In this document: piece after piece, positions 24,740-32,994 of the stretch
Numbering within the stretch: position 1 is the stretch's first letter
Layout: every line of letters begins with the position of its first letter
Assembly: GCF_003932755.1 (NCBI RefSeq)
Contig: NZ_CP024202.1
Span: forward strand, 4,092,001-4,156,000
DNA length: 64,000 nucleotides
Direction of reading: 5' to 3'
From: Methylomicrobium sp. wino1
GTDB taxonomy: Bacteria > Pseudomonadota > Gammaproteobacteria > Methylococcales > Methylomonadaceae
Made by a program: the position numbers and the translations under genes
Notes under the pieces: generated by a model
Databases searched by the model: none
The model's input: only the letters and a program-made list of their open reading frames with translations
What the model was told of the DNA's origin: nothing

Positions 24740-24915
24740 GCTTGACATTAGCACTTCCCTTCCCCCCTGTTTTACCGCGCGGCTCAAATCAGCAAAGTTC
24801 ACATCAAAACATTCGCCCACTTGAGTAATCGCGATAGATTCTTTATTGAGCGCCTGCCGCAAAAGGTTAGATAGTTCGGTGTTCCTAGAAATTCAATGCG
24901 TAAAGGTCTGGCCAA
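24740..24915 (-). pseudogene. Internally deleted REP-associated transposase remnant
   Basis: From a TTG at 24915 the frame reads ARPLRIEFLGTPNYLTFCGR, the conserved N-terminus of RAYT proteins. After a frame change it continues with LNKESIAITQVGECFDVNFADLSRAVKQ, which matches the C-terminal helix-turn-helix (I-x-x-I-G-x-x-F-x-V-H-Y-S-T-V-S-R). The central catalytic part with the HuH and Tyr is deleted. A palindromic GGTCAAGCCTTATGCTTGAC repeat follows. It flanks intI, as another RAYT remnant flanks the distal end of the array. Confidence 0.7.
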
Positions 24916-25003
24916 TCGAGATCCTGTCCAACTAACCTGAGCCTCAAATTAGATCAATTAAGGTTAGAATTCCATATGTAAGGAAGGACTGACACCGACC
25001 TCC

Positions 25004-25285
25004 TCAATCGCGCAGTTTTTTCACGTCGACTGGTGCACCTTGTTGTTCGACTGGACGTTCACTTTTGTTGTAAACAAACTCAGGGTCAAGATCTATCCCC
25101 GAATCCCATTCTATGGTATCGAAAGATACACGAACTCGATTGAATGCATTTAGTTCTTTGAGTCTCTGAAAAACACCAAAGTCCAAATAGGGTTTCATAT
25201 CTAAAGTTCCTCTTTCTCCGTTATCAAAATCTATTGAGAGAAGATAATCTTCAGCCGGAGTGACATTTTTAACAGATGGATACAT
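25004..25285 (-). CDS. DUF2442-family protein
   Basis: 93 residues with the DUF2442 pattern: VKNVTPAEDYLLSIDFDNGERGTLDM, KPYLDFGVFQRLKELNAFNRVRV, and WDSGIDLDPEFVY. The family is a small beta-rich protein almost always adjacent to a DUF4160 gene, as here (11-base gap). The pair is commonly suspected to be a toxin-antitoxin-like module, but no activity is established. The pair sits between the integron integrase and fmdB. Confidence 0.85.
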   Translation of the reverse strand: MYPSVKNVTPAEDYLLSIDFDNGERGTLDMKPYLDFGVFQRLKELNAFNRVRVSFDTIEWDSGIDLDPEFVYNKSERPVEQQGAPVDVKKLRD

Positions 25286-25296
25286 AATTTCACCTC

Positions 25297-25563
25297 TTAC
25301 TGTAACGGTTTAATTTTAAATGGCTCCTCACCATTCATCACCAGCTCCCAATCAGCCATCAGTTCTTCCTGATGAAGTTCCGCCCATGCCAAGACAAGCT
25401 TAGACTGCTTTCTTGGTAGGTCGCCTTGTATTACCTCGCATGTATGGATATCAATGATCGCCTTATGCTCACCATAGTAGACGTGAAAATGTGGCGGCGG
25501 ATGCTCCTTCGGCACGTAATACATCCGAACAATAATTCCGTAGAACATTGAAATTGTTGGCAT
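25297..25563 (-). CDS. DUF4160-family protein
   Basis: 88 residues with the family signature MPTISMFYGIIVRMYY...EHPPPHFHVYYGEHKAIIDI and a C-terminal WAELHQEELMADWELV helix. The HPPPHFHV motif is diagnostic of DUF4160. It is transcribed just before the DUF2442 gene and probably forms an operon with it. Confidence 0.87.
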   Translation of the reverse strand: MPTISMFYGIIVRMYYVPKEHPPPHFHVYYGEHKAIIDIHTCEVIQGDLPRKQSKLVLAWAELHQEELMADWELVMNGEEPFKIKPLQ

Positions 25564-25953
25564 TAATTTTCTCCAGCCTATCAGAGCGGGTATTAGGGTT
25601 AAGCCTTACATTTGACATTTACCCCTTGCTTTTTCCGCTTGTTCATTGCGTCATTCGCTAGAGCTTAGCTCACACCGAATTATTCGTCCATCAGAAAAAA
25701 GGAGGGAGGAGGCGTAAAAAAGGGCCGTGAAAAAGGGAGAGTTACTTTTTTGGTTGATGGCTTCCGATAAGAAATGCAACCCGAATCTTTTTCCATTGCT
25801 TTATTGAGATTGGGCCCGTCACAGCGATATGGGGCGGAGAGCAATTGGAATTAAAAGAGCATCCATAATAAAGCAAACCATCTCCCACTAAGCTTGATAG
25901 TAAGAGACGGTCGGTTTAGAAACGAATAAAGAGAAAAAGAACCTTGAACACGC
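25564..25953. other. 390-bp spacer without a recognised gene
   Basis: Contains a degraded copy of the GGTTAAGCCTTACATTTGACA repeat near 25595, related to the one after intI, and purine-rich stretches. No ORF with family character and no clear terminator was seen. Confidence 0.5.
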
Positions 25954-26346
25954 TTAATGACTGATCATCCAAGGCCGTTGCGAAGGAAAGACTTTACTTC
26001 CGTCTTGCATCAATATCACTTGCTGTCTCAAACTGCTGCGATCGGGATGCTTCAGAAGCAAGCCTTTGTTTGTAGTGCAACCGCAATTTTTGGTGTGCTT
26101 GTGTTCTAGAATTTGATCCTCCCGGCTGTCTACCGTCGAGAAAGCCGGTTCGTGACGCGACTTCTCGTTGATACTCATCGCTTTACGTTTGTCCGGCGCC
26201 ATTGCAAGCACCTCGGGCGGTATCATGATGATCCGAGGGCTTGAGGTATTGCAGTACGGACAAGCCTTTGGAGCGCTGCTTTCTTCGAACGTTGCTAAGT
26301 CGTGAAAAATGCCGTGTTTCGGGCATTTATAGTCATAGAGCGGCAT
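25954..26346 (-). CDS. fmdB: FmdB-family zinc-ribbon regulatory protein
   Basis: 130 residues. The N-terminus MPLYDYKCPKHGIFHDLATFEES...KACPYCNTSSPRIIMIPP is the FmdB putative zinc-ribbon, with CP-x-H and CPYC as likely ligands. The C-terminal half adds HKHTKNCGCTTNK. In Methylophilus methylotrophus FmdB is encoded after formamidase and proposed to be regulatory. Here it follows fmdA by 21 bases. A decayed second copy of its C-terminal half lies at 12345-12530. Confidence 0.88.
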   Translation of the reverse strand: MPLYDYKCPKHGIFHDLATFEESSAPKACPYCNTSSPRIIMIPPEVLAMAPDKRKAMSINEKSRHEPAFSTVDSREDQILEHKHTKNCGCTTNKGLLLKHPDRSSLRQQVILMQDGSKVFPSQRPWMISH

Positions 26347-26367
26347 GTTAATTCTCCAAAATCGGCG

Positions 26368-27597
26368 TTATAGGTCGGGAGACAACGGCACGTCGACATC
26401 GCCGGACAACTCTTTTTTCGGCCCTTCCGAATTCGGCTTGACGTTGAATTCGAAGATATCGGTCGGCAACCAAAGCGTCGCGCAGGCATTCGGAATATCC
26501 ACGACACCGCTGATGTGCCCTTGCACCGGCGCGGTACCTAAAATGGCATAAGCTTGAGCACTCGAATAACCGAATTTCGTCAAATATTCGATCGCATTCA
26601 AACAAGCCTGACGATAAGCGATATGCACATCGAGATAATGTTGCTTACCGGACTCGTCGACTGAAATACCTTCGAAGATTAAATAGTCGTCATACTGGGG
26701 TTTGATCGGACTCGGCTTGAAAATCGGATTTTTGATTCCATATTTTTTCATGCCGTCTTTGATCAAACTGACACGCAGGTGTGTCCAACCGGCCATTTCT
26801 ATCGCACCGCAAAATGTGATTTCGCCGTCGCCTTGACTAAAATGCAAGTCCCCTAAGCTAAGACCGGCATTCTTCACATAAACCGGAAAATAGACTGTCG
26901 AACCCCGAGATAAATCTTTAATATCGCAGTTTCCGCCATGCTCGCGCGGTGGCACCGTTCTTGCCGCTTCGGCCGCCGCCGCTTTTCCAGCATCGCCGCT
27001 CATACGTCCCATATGAGCCGTATCGGCATAAGGCAACGTTGCCAAGGGCGGAACCCGGTCCGGCTCCGTGTCGTAAAGGGCTTTTTCCCGCGTATTCCAT
27101 TCATCCAACATTTCTTTAGACGGCAGTGTGCCGATCAATCCGGGATGAATCAAGCCGGCAAACTCGACGCCGGGAACATGACGAGACTTGGTAAACATAC
27201 CGTTGAAATCCCAAATCGATTTTTGCGCCTCGGGAAAATGCTCGGTCAAAAAGCCGCCACCGTTCTTTTTTGAAAAAAAACCGTTAAACCCCCACTGACT
27301 GTTTTCAAAAGCCCCGATATCGAGAATATCGACGACCAACAAGTCCCCGGGCTCCGCACCCTCCACACCGACCGGCCCGGATAAAAAATGCACTTTCGAT
27401 AAATCAACGTCGCGCACATCATCGGCACTGTCGTTATTGTGAATTTGTCCGCCGGTCCAATCGTAGGATTCGATGATGAAATCGTCACCGGGTTTAACCA
27501 TCGCCACCATTGGTATGTCCGGGTGCCACCGGTTATGAATCATGTCGTTTTCATAAGGTGATTTACTTAAATCGATTTTGATAATGGTTTCAGCCAT
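26368..27597 (-). CDS. fmdA: Formamidase
   Basis: 409 residues of the acetamidase/formamidase family, which hydrolyses formamide and other short amides to the acid and ammonia. Family segments: NRWHPDIPMVAMVKPGDDFIIESYDWTGGQI is split here as HNRWHPDIPMV and ESYDWTGGQIHNNDSADDVRDVDL. Others are GPVGVEGAEPGDLLVVDILDI, the glycine-rich EHGGNCDIKDLSRGST, LHFSQGDGEITFCGAIE with the catalytic-region Cys, and AYAILGTAPVQGHISGVVDIPNAC. It heads the pair fmdA-fmdB downstream of a full urt-type transporter, giving import and hydrolysis in one operon. Confidence 0.95.
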   Translation of the reverse strand: MAETIIKIDLSKSPYENDMIHNRWHPDIPMVAMVKPGDDFIIESYDWTGGQIHNNDSADDVRDVDLSKVHFLSGPVGVEGAEPGDLLVVDILDIGAFENSQWGFNGFFSKKNGGGFLTEHFPEAQKSIWDFNGMFTKSRHVPGVEFAGLIHPGLIGTLPSKEMLDEWNTREKALYDTEPDRVPPLATLPYADTAHMGRMSGDAGKAAAAEAARTVPPREHGGNCDIKDLSRGSTVYFPVYVKNAGLSLGDLHFSQGDGEITFCGAIEMAGWTHLRVSLIKDGMKKYGIKNPIFKPSPIKPQYDDYLIFEGISVDESGKQHYLDVHIAYRQACLNAIEYLTKFGYSSAQAYAILGTAPVQGHISGVVDIPNACATLWLPTDIFEFNVKPNSEGPKKELSGDVDVPLSPDL

Positions 27598-27632
27598 AGC
27601 CTTTCTCCTGACAAAGTTTTAATGATTAATAC

Positions 27633-28322
27633 TCATACCGATAAATAAGCCGCTACCTTGGCTTCATTGAGCGTTGCCCGCTCTTCCTGATGAACGATTT
27701 CCCCCTTTTCGAGGACGATAATGCGGTCGGCGATTTCAAGCGCAAAACTCAACACTTGCTCCGACACGACAATCGATAAACCACGCGTATCCCTTATTTT
27801 TTTTAACGTCCGAGCCATCTCGCGAATGATCGAAGGTTGAATGCCCTCGGTCGGTTCATCCAACAGCAATAATTTAGGCTTGCTGGCCAACGCCCTGGCG
27901 ATTGCCAATTGCTGCTGCTGTCCTCCGGATAAATTTCCGCCTCGGCGATTTCGCATCTCTTCGAGAACCGGAAACAATTCGTATAGATCCTTAGGAACCG
28001 TCTTTTCCCCGGTACTGGTCAAACCGGTTTCAATATTTTCTTTGACCGTCATCGTCGAAAAAATCATCCGCCCTTGCGGAACGAAACCCAGACCTTTCGA
28101 CACCCGCTGATGGCTTTTGAGTAACGTCAAGTCGACGTCGTCAAGTTGAATCTCGCCCTTTGCGGTAGGAATCATTCCGATCAACGATTTCATCAACGTA
28201 GACTTACCCATGCCGTTGCGTCCCATCACGGCTACGATTTCTTTCGGTTTTACATCGAAATTCAATCCGTGCAGCACTTCGCTTTGCCCATAGGCCACGT
28301 GGTAATCTTTAACGCTCAGCAT
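27633..28322 (-). CDS. LIV/Urt-type ABC ATPase (UrtE-like), amide cluster
   Basis: 229 residues with Walker A GRNGMGKST, signature LSGGQQQQ and Walker B LLLLDEPTEG, plus VVSEQVLSFALEIADR for the H-loop region (Gln-Val where UrtE1 has Gln-Lys). Length is normal for UrtE and lacks the lysine-rich insertion of the paralogue at 4835-5617. It is the last transporter gene before fmdA (35-base gap). Confidence 0.94.
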   Translation of the reverse strand: MLSVKDYHVAYGQSEVLHGLNFDVKPKEIVAVMGRNGMGKSTLMKSLIGMIPTAKGEIQLDDVDLTLLKSHQRVSKGLGFVPQGRMIFSTMTVKENIETGLTSTGEKTVPKDLYELFPVLEEMRNRRGGNLSGGQQQQLAIARALASKPKLLLLDEPTEGIQPSIIREMARTLKKIRDTRGLSIVVSEQVLSFALEIADRIIVLEKGEIVHQEERATLNEAKVAAYLSV

Positions 28323-28346
28323 TTTGTTTTCTCCTGATTCGACCGA

Positions 28347-29096
28347 TTAATGGCCGAGATAGACTTCGATGACTTTGGGATCGTTTTTGACTCGCTCCAT
28401 CGAACCTTCGGACAGCACTTTGCCTTGGTGCATAACGGTAACCCGATGAGCGATGTCTTCGACAAACTGCATATCGTGCTCGATGACGATTACCGAGCGG
28501 CCTTGCGTAATCCGATTCAACAGCTCGGCGGTTTTTTTGCGTTCCGCAACCGACATGCCGGCGACCGGTTCGTCCAGCATCAATAAATCCGGTTTTTGAA
28601 TCAGCAACATGCCGATCTCAAGCCATTGCTTTTGTCCGTGACTCAACAAGCCGGCCGGTTTATCGAGATCGTTCTGCAAAAAAATGATTTCAGCTATGTT
28701 TTCGACTTCTTCGATCACTTCACGGTCGCGTTTGAACATTAATGCACCGAACACGGATCGTCCTCGCGGGTATGAAATTTCAAGATTTTCAAACACACTC
28801 AAATCATCGTATATCGAAGGATTTTGAAACTTTCGTCCAACGCCGTGATGGACGATTTGGTGTTCTTTCATTCGCGTCAACTCTTCTCCGCGAAACTTGA
28901 TCGACCCGAAGGTGGCTTGAGTTCGTCCGCAGATCAAATCGAGTACCGTCGTTTTTCCTGCGCCGTTCGGACCGATGATGACGCGTATTTCCCCCTCGTC
29001 GACGTAGAATGACAAGTCATTGACCGCCTTGAACCCGTCGAAAGAAACCGTAAGCCCTTCGACGGCCAAAACGAAATCACTGCGATTAGTCGACAT
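28347..29096 (-). CDS. LIV/Urt-type ABC ATPase (UrtD-like), amide cluster
   Basis: 249 residues from the ATG at 29096, which is 6 bases after an AAGGAGGTG ribosome site. The longer frame from 29120 is less likely. Walker A GPNGAGKTTVLD, signature LSHGQKQWLEIG, Walker B LLMLDEPVAGM. It overlaps the permease stop by 11 bases and is coupled to it. Confidence 0.94.
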   Translation of the reverse strand: MSTNRSDFVLAVEGLTVSFDGFKAVNDLSFYVDEGEIRVIIGPNGAGKTTVLDLICGRTQATFGSIKFRGEELTRMKEHQIVHHGVGRKFQNPSIYDDLSVFENLEISYPRGRSVFGALMFKRDREVIEEVENIAEIIFLQNDLDKPAGLLSHGQKQWLEIGMLLIQKPDLLMLDEPVAGMSVAERKKTAELLNRITQGRSVIVIEHDMQFVEDIAHRVTVMHQGKVLSEGSMERVKNDPKVIEVYLGH

Positions 29097-30357
29097 AGAC
29101 ACCTCCTTCGAGCTTTTCATCGGTCCGTGGCGCCACCGTTACAGCCGTTTCGGGTTTCGCTAAAGATTTTGAGGGACCTATATTTTCCTCGGAGCCCAAA
29201 GCATTAGCATGCGCAGTTTCCATTGACGAGTCTTTCTCGATGATCGGCGCTTTCGAAACCATCGTTTTACCGCTATACCAAGCAGGCAATTTCGGCTCGA
29301 TGTAGCGTTTGAATAGACTGGCCAAGCCATTTGGAAATGCCATCACGACTGCTATGAACAGCGCCCCCATCGCAAACAGCCAAAGCTCGGGAAATGTCTC
29401 GGAAAATATCGTTTTGGCCCAATTCACCAACAAAGTACCGTAAACTGCGCCAAGCAAGGAAAGCCTACCGCCCACCGCGCAATAAATCACCATTTCGATC
29501 GATGGAACGATGCCGACGAAGGAAGGCGACATAAAGCCGACCTGCAGCGTGAACATCGCGCCGCCGATCGCAGAAAACATCGCGCTTAAACAAAAGACGA
29601 ATATTTTGAAGTTGGCTACGTCGTAACCGGAAAACCGGACTCTGTCCTCTCGATCGCGCATGGCGACCAGAATACGTCCTAGTTTTTTATAACGGATGAA
29701 TTGTGAAAGTAACAAACATATAAAAAGAGCGGCCGAACAGACATAATACAAAATTACTTTGGCAGAATCGGAACGAATGTCCCAACCTAACAACGTACGT
29801 AAATCCGTAATTCCGTTGACTCCGCCCGTATAGCCTTGTTGGCCGATAATCAAAATGGTCATGATTGCCGCGATGGATTGCGTGATAATCGCAAAATAAA
29901 CCCCGCCGACCCGGCGCTTGAACATCGCAACGCCTATGATAAATGCAAATAGCGTCGGCAATAGAACGATCGCCGACAACGCAAAAGGAAGCTGCCGAAA
30001 AGGCTCCCACCACCAAGGCAATTCGGTGATCTGATTCCAGTCCATAAAATCGGGTATGCCGGGAGTGGATTGAATTTTGGTCGACTCGGGATCGCTGGCT
30101 TCCAATTTGAGAAACATAGCCATGCAATATCCGCCCAAGCCGAAAAACACGCCCTGCCCCAAGCTCAAAATGCCGCCGTATCCCCAACACAAAACCAAGC
30201 CGAGCGCGACAAAGGCATAGGTCAGATATTTACCGATCAAATTCAATCGAAATACATCCAAAGACAGCGGGATAATCGCTAACAGGATGACCGCCAACAT
30301 GACATAACCAAATACTTCCTGCCTTGACATAAATCGAATATTGCTCCGTTGCCGCAT
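29086..30357 (-). CDS. LIV/Urt-type permease (UrtC-like) with C-terminal tail, amide cluster
   Basis: 423 residues. A LivM-type core of about 9 membrane segments includes VALGLVLCWGYGGILSLGQG, the cytoplasmic loop GRILVAMRDREDRVRFSGY and AVGGRLSLLGAVYGTLLVN. About 75 polar residues beyond the last membrane helix (from KRYIEPKLPAWYSG, with PKTMVSKAP-like and ETAHANAL segments) make it longer than UrtC at 6432-7529. The tail has no recognised domain. Confidence 0.92.
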   Translation of the reverse strand: MRQRSNIRFMSRQEVFGYVMLAVILLAIIPLSLDVFRLNLIGKYLTYAFVALGLVLCWGYGGILSLGQGVFFGLGGYCMAMFLKLEASDPESTKIQSTPGIPDFMDWNQITELPWWWEPFRQLPFALSAIVLLPTLFAFIIGVAMFKRRVGGVYFAIITQSIAAIMTILIIGQQGYTGGVNGITDLRTLLGWDIRSDSAKVILYYVCSAALFICLLLSQFIRYKKLGRILVAMRDREDRVRFSGYDVANFKIFVFCLSAMFSAIGGAMFTLQVGFMSPSFVGIVPSIEMVIYCAVGGRLSLLGAVYGTLLVNWAKTIFSETFPELWLFAMGALFIAVVMAFPNGLASLFKRYIEPKLPAWYSGKTMVSKAPIIEKDSSMETAHANALGSEENIGPSKSLAKPETAVTVAPRTDEKLEGGVYVD

Positions 30358-30370
30358 AGGAAACTCCCCC

Positions 30371-31297
30371 TTATTGACGAATTTTTAGTGCAAACAGCCC
30401 TTGAGGACGGAGCATCAGTATGCCGACCACAATCAAAAGCGTGATAACCTTGGCCATTGAGCCGCTCAAGAAAAATTCCAAAGTCGATTGCGATTGCGAA
30501 ATCGTAAACGCGGAAGCGATCGTGCCGATAAGGCTCTGTGCTCCGCCGAACACGACGACCAGAAAGGTATCGACAATATAGAGCTGACCCGAAGTCGGTC
30601 CTGTCGAACCGATCATCGTGAATGCACTGCCTGCGATACCGGCGATGCCGCAACCGATGCCGAACGTGTAACGGTCGACCTTCCCCGTATCGATGCCGAC
30701 CGCTCCTGCCATGGGCCTATTCTGAACGACGGCCCGCACTTGCTTGCCCCAGAGTGAGCGAAACATCAAGAAATAGACGCCCGACGCTATAAACAAGGTT
30801 AATACCATCACGAAGATGCCATTGATCGGTACCTCTATCGTTTCGGTCATGGCATACGATCCCATCATCCATTCCGGAAGAGTCACGCCGACTTCTCGTG
30901 CGCCGAAAACGGTACGGTATGATTGCTGAAGAATTAAACTGAGCCCCCAAGTCGCCAACAAGGTATCGAGAGGCCGCTTGAATAGAAACCGGATCATACC
31001 CCACTCAACCAACACGCCCAGCGCGAAACACACTAAGAAAGCCAGAGCCATCGCTACAAAAAAGTAGCCGTCGAATAAAGCCGGCAGATAGGTTTCAAAA
31101 ATATGGGATGTTAAATAGGTTGTATAGGCACCCAAAATCATGAATTCGCCATGGGCCATATTGATGACGCCCATCTGACCGAAAATGATCGCCAACCCCA
31201 ATGCCATGAGCACCAAAACTGAAAATAAAATCAAACCGGCAAAACCCTGCATGAATAAAATATCTGTCAGTTCCGCCATTGAATATTCTTCAAACAT
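30371..31297 (-). CDS. LIV/Urt-type permease (UrtB-like), amide cluster
   Basis: 308 residues with a LivH-type core: AIIFGQMGVINMAHGEFMILGAY in parts, GVINMAHGEFM in the first loop, AVVQNRPMAGAVGIDTGKVDR in the cytoplasmic loop, and VVVFGGAQSLIGTIASAF. The start at 31297 has GAGGA 8 bases upstream. It lacks the ~260-residue periplasmic extension of the first UrtB, so the two transporters are distinct types rather than a recent duplication. Confidence 0.93.
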   Translation of the reverse strand: MFEEYSMAELTDILFMQGFAGLILFSVLVLMALGLAIIFGQMGVINMAHGEFMILGAYTTYLTSHIFETYLPALFDGYFFVAMALAFLVCFALGVLVEWGMIRFLFKRPLDTLLATWGLSLILQQSYRTVFGAREVGVTLPEWMMGSYAMTETIEVPINGIFVMVLTLFIASGVYFLMFRSLWGKQVRAVVQNRPMAGAVGIDTGKVDRYTFGIGCGIAGIAGSAFTMIGSTGPTSGQLYIVDTFLVVVFGGAQSLIGTIASAFTISQSQSTLEFFLSGSMAKVITLLIVVGILMLRPQGLFALKIRQ

Positions 31298-31405
31298 GAC
31301 TCGATCCTCTTTGCTAACGGTCGGACTTTTTTAAATTTCCTCTCTCCCTCAAATCCCGGGAGAGAGGCTTCGAACATAAACGGTGCAGTGCCGAAATCTA
31401 TGGCT

Positions 31406-32701
31406 TTATTGATAACCTACCGGGAAAGGGTTCGGTTCGATCAATTCCTCGCTTTCATAGACGACTTTATATTGACCGTCATTTTGCGCTAAACCGACTC
31501 TGGTCTTGGACCACAAGTGATGATTTTCATGAATGCGAACGTAGCCTTCCGGTGCGGTCGTCAACTCGATACCCGGCGATGCCGCACGGATTTTATCGAT
31601 ATCGAACGAACCGGCTTTTTCGACGGCAGCTTTCCATAACCAGGGACCCAGGTAGGCTGCTTGAGTGACATCGCCTATTACGATATCTTGTCCCCATTTG
31701 TCTTTGAATGCTTGCACGAATGCTGTGTTGTTCGGATTGTCGAGGCTTTGAAAATATTTCATCGCGGCATAAGCCCCTTCGATATTTTCACCGCCGATAC
31801 CCAAAATTTCGTCTTCGGTCACCGAAATCGTCAATAAAAGCGGCTTCTCATTGGTCAAGTCGATACCGGCCGCCTTGAGCTGTTTATAAAAAGCAACATT
31901 GGAACCGCCGACCACGATGGCATAGATCACATCCGGCTTTTTCAACTTGATTTTGTTGATCACCGAATTGAATTGCGTATGCCCTAACGGATAATATGCT
32001 TCGCCGACGACCTTTAATCCCAGTTTTTCGATATGTTTTCTGGCGATTTTATTGGAGGTACGCGGCCAGATATAATCCGAACCCAACAAGAAGAATGTTT
32101 TCGCCCCTTTTTCCTTGACCACCCAATCGATACCGGCGATGATTTGCTGCGTCGCTTCCTGTCCTGTATAGATTACGTTGGGGGATTGTTCGAGCCCCTC
32201 ATAAAAAGTCGGGTAGTACAACATGCCGTTATATTGCTCGAAAACAGGTAGAACGGCCTTGCGCGAGGCCGAGGTCCAACACCCGAACACGGAGGCGACT
32301 TTGTCGTTGACCAATAATTTTTTCGATTTTTCGGCGAAGGTCGGCCAATCGCTGGCGCCGTCCTCTTGAATGTATTCGATCTTACGACCGAGTACGCCGC
32401 CCATGGCGTTAATCTGATCGATCGCAAGCTTTTCCGCTTGCACCGATCCGGTTTCGCTAATAGCCATCGTACCGGTAACAGAGTGCAAAATACCGACCGT
32501 AACCGTATCGTCGGTCACAGCCAATCCTGTCGTATTGACTTCACTTGTCGGGGAGGTAGCCCAACTAAGGGAGGAAGATGCCAGGATCAGACCCAGCGGA
32601 AAAGCGATCAATGTTTTAATAAAACTCCGGCGCTTTAATACCGGAGAATTATCCCGGCTCCCACTTTCATAATTAAAGATACACATGTTTAAGCTCTCCA
32701 A
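31406..32701 (-). CDS. Urea/amide-binding protein (UrtA-like) with Tat-type signal
   Basis: 431 residues. The N-terminus has LKRRSFIKTLIAFPLGLILASS, in which the twin-arginine motif RRSFIK is followed by a weakly hydrophobic helix and SWA cleavage site, so export by Tat is likely. The paralogue at 9489-10787 has a Sec signal instead. The mature part matches UrtA/FmdD-type binding proteins (VGILHSVTGTMAISE, EDGASDWPTFAEKSK, VFGCWTSASRKAVLP, AAYLGPWLWKAAVEKAG). It is the first gene of the transporter-fmdAB operon. Its ligand is probably a short-chain amide and/or urea. Confidence 0.93.
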   Translation of the reverse strand: MESLNMCIFNYESGSRDNSPVLKRRSFIKTLIAFPLGLILASSSLSWATSPTSEVNTTGLAVTDDTVTVGILHSVTGTMAISETGSVQAEKLAIDQINAMGGVLGRKIEYIQEDGASDWPTFAEKSKKLLVNDKVASVFGCWTSASRKAVLPVFEQYNGMLYYPTFYEGLEQSPNVIYTGQEATQQIIAGIDWVVKEKGAKTFFLLGSDYIWPRTSNKIARKHIEKLGLKVVGEAYYPLGHTQFNSVINKIKLKKPDVIYAIVVGGSNVAFYKQLKAAGIDLTNEKPLLLTISVTEDEILGIGGENIEGAYAAMKYFQSLDNPNNTAFVQAFKDKWGQDIVIGDVTQAAYLGPWLWKAAVEKAGSFDIDKIRAASPGIELTTAPEGYVRIHENHHLWSKTRVGLAQNDGQYKVVYESEELIEPNPFPVGYQ

Positions 32702-32777
32702 ATTAAATTTTGTTTGGTTCGCTGACAGTGTCCGGCAAAGCGCTTCGTTTAACCATTAGGCGGATGCTCACCCGCGT

Positions 32778-32793
32778 TACGTCATTTGACGTA
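32778..32793. promoter_or_regulatory. Palindromic operator candidate TACGTCA-TT-TGACGTA
   Basis: A perfect 7-bp inverted repeat with a 2-bp spacer, 77 bases before the amide-transporter operon and 202 bases before the divergent NCS1-kinase gene. The half-site recurs before the porin-urt operon (12165) and at 44075. The intergenic position suits control of both directions. Confidence 0.5.
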
Positions 32794-32994
32794 TGCCCTT
32801 CTCTATAGCTTACTGTTAATCTTTCACTATAAATCTCATAACATGCTGATTTATTATTATATTTTTAGCATATAGCAAGCCATTCCAACGAGTGTATTTC
32901 GTTATGAATTCAATAGATATAAAGTTGAGAAGAATACTTTTCAGCAACTCATTATCCATCGACATCGATCGATTCAAGTCATGAGCTTTGTTGC

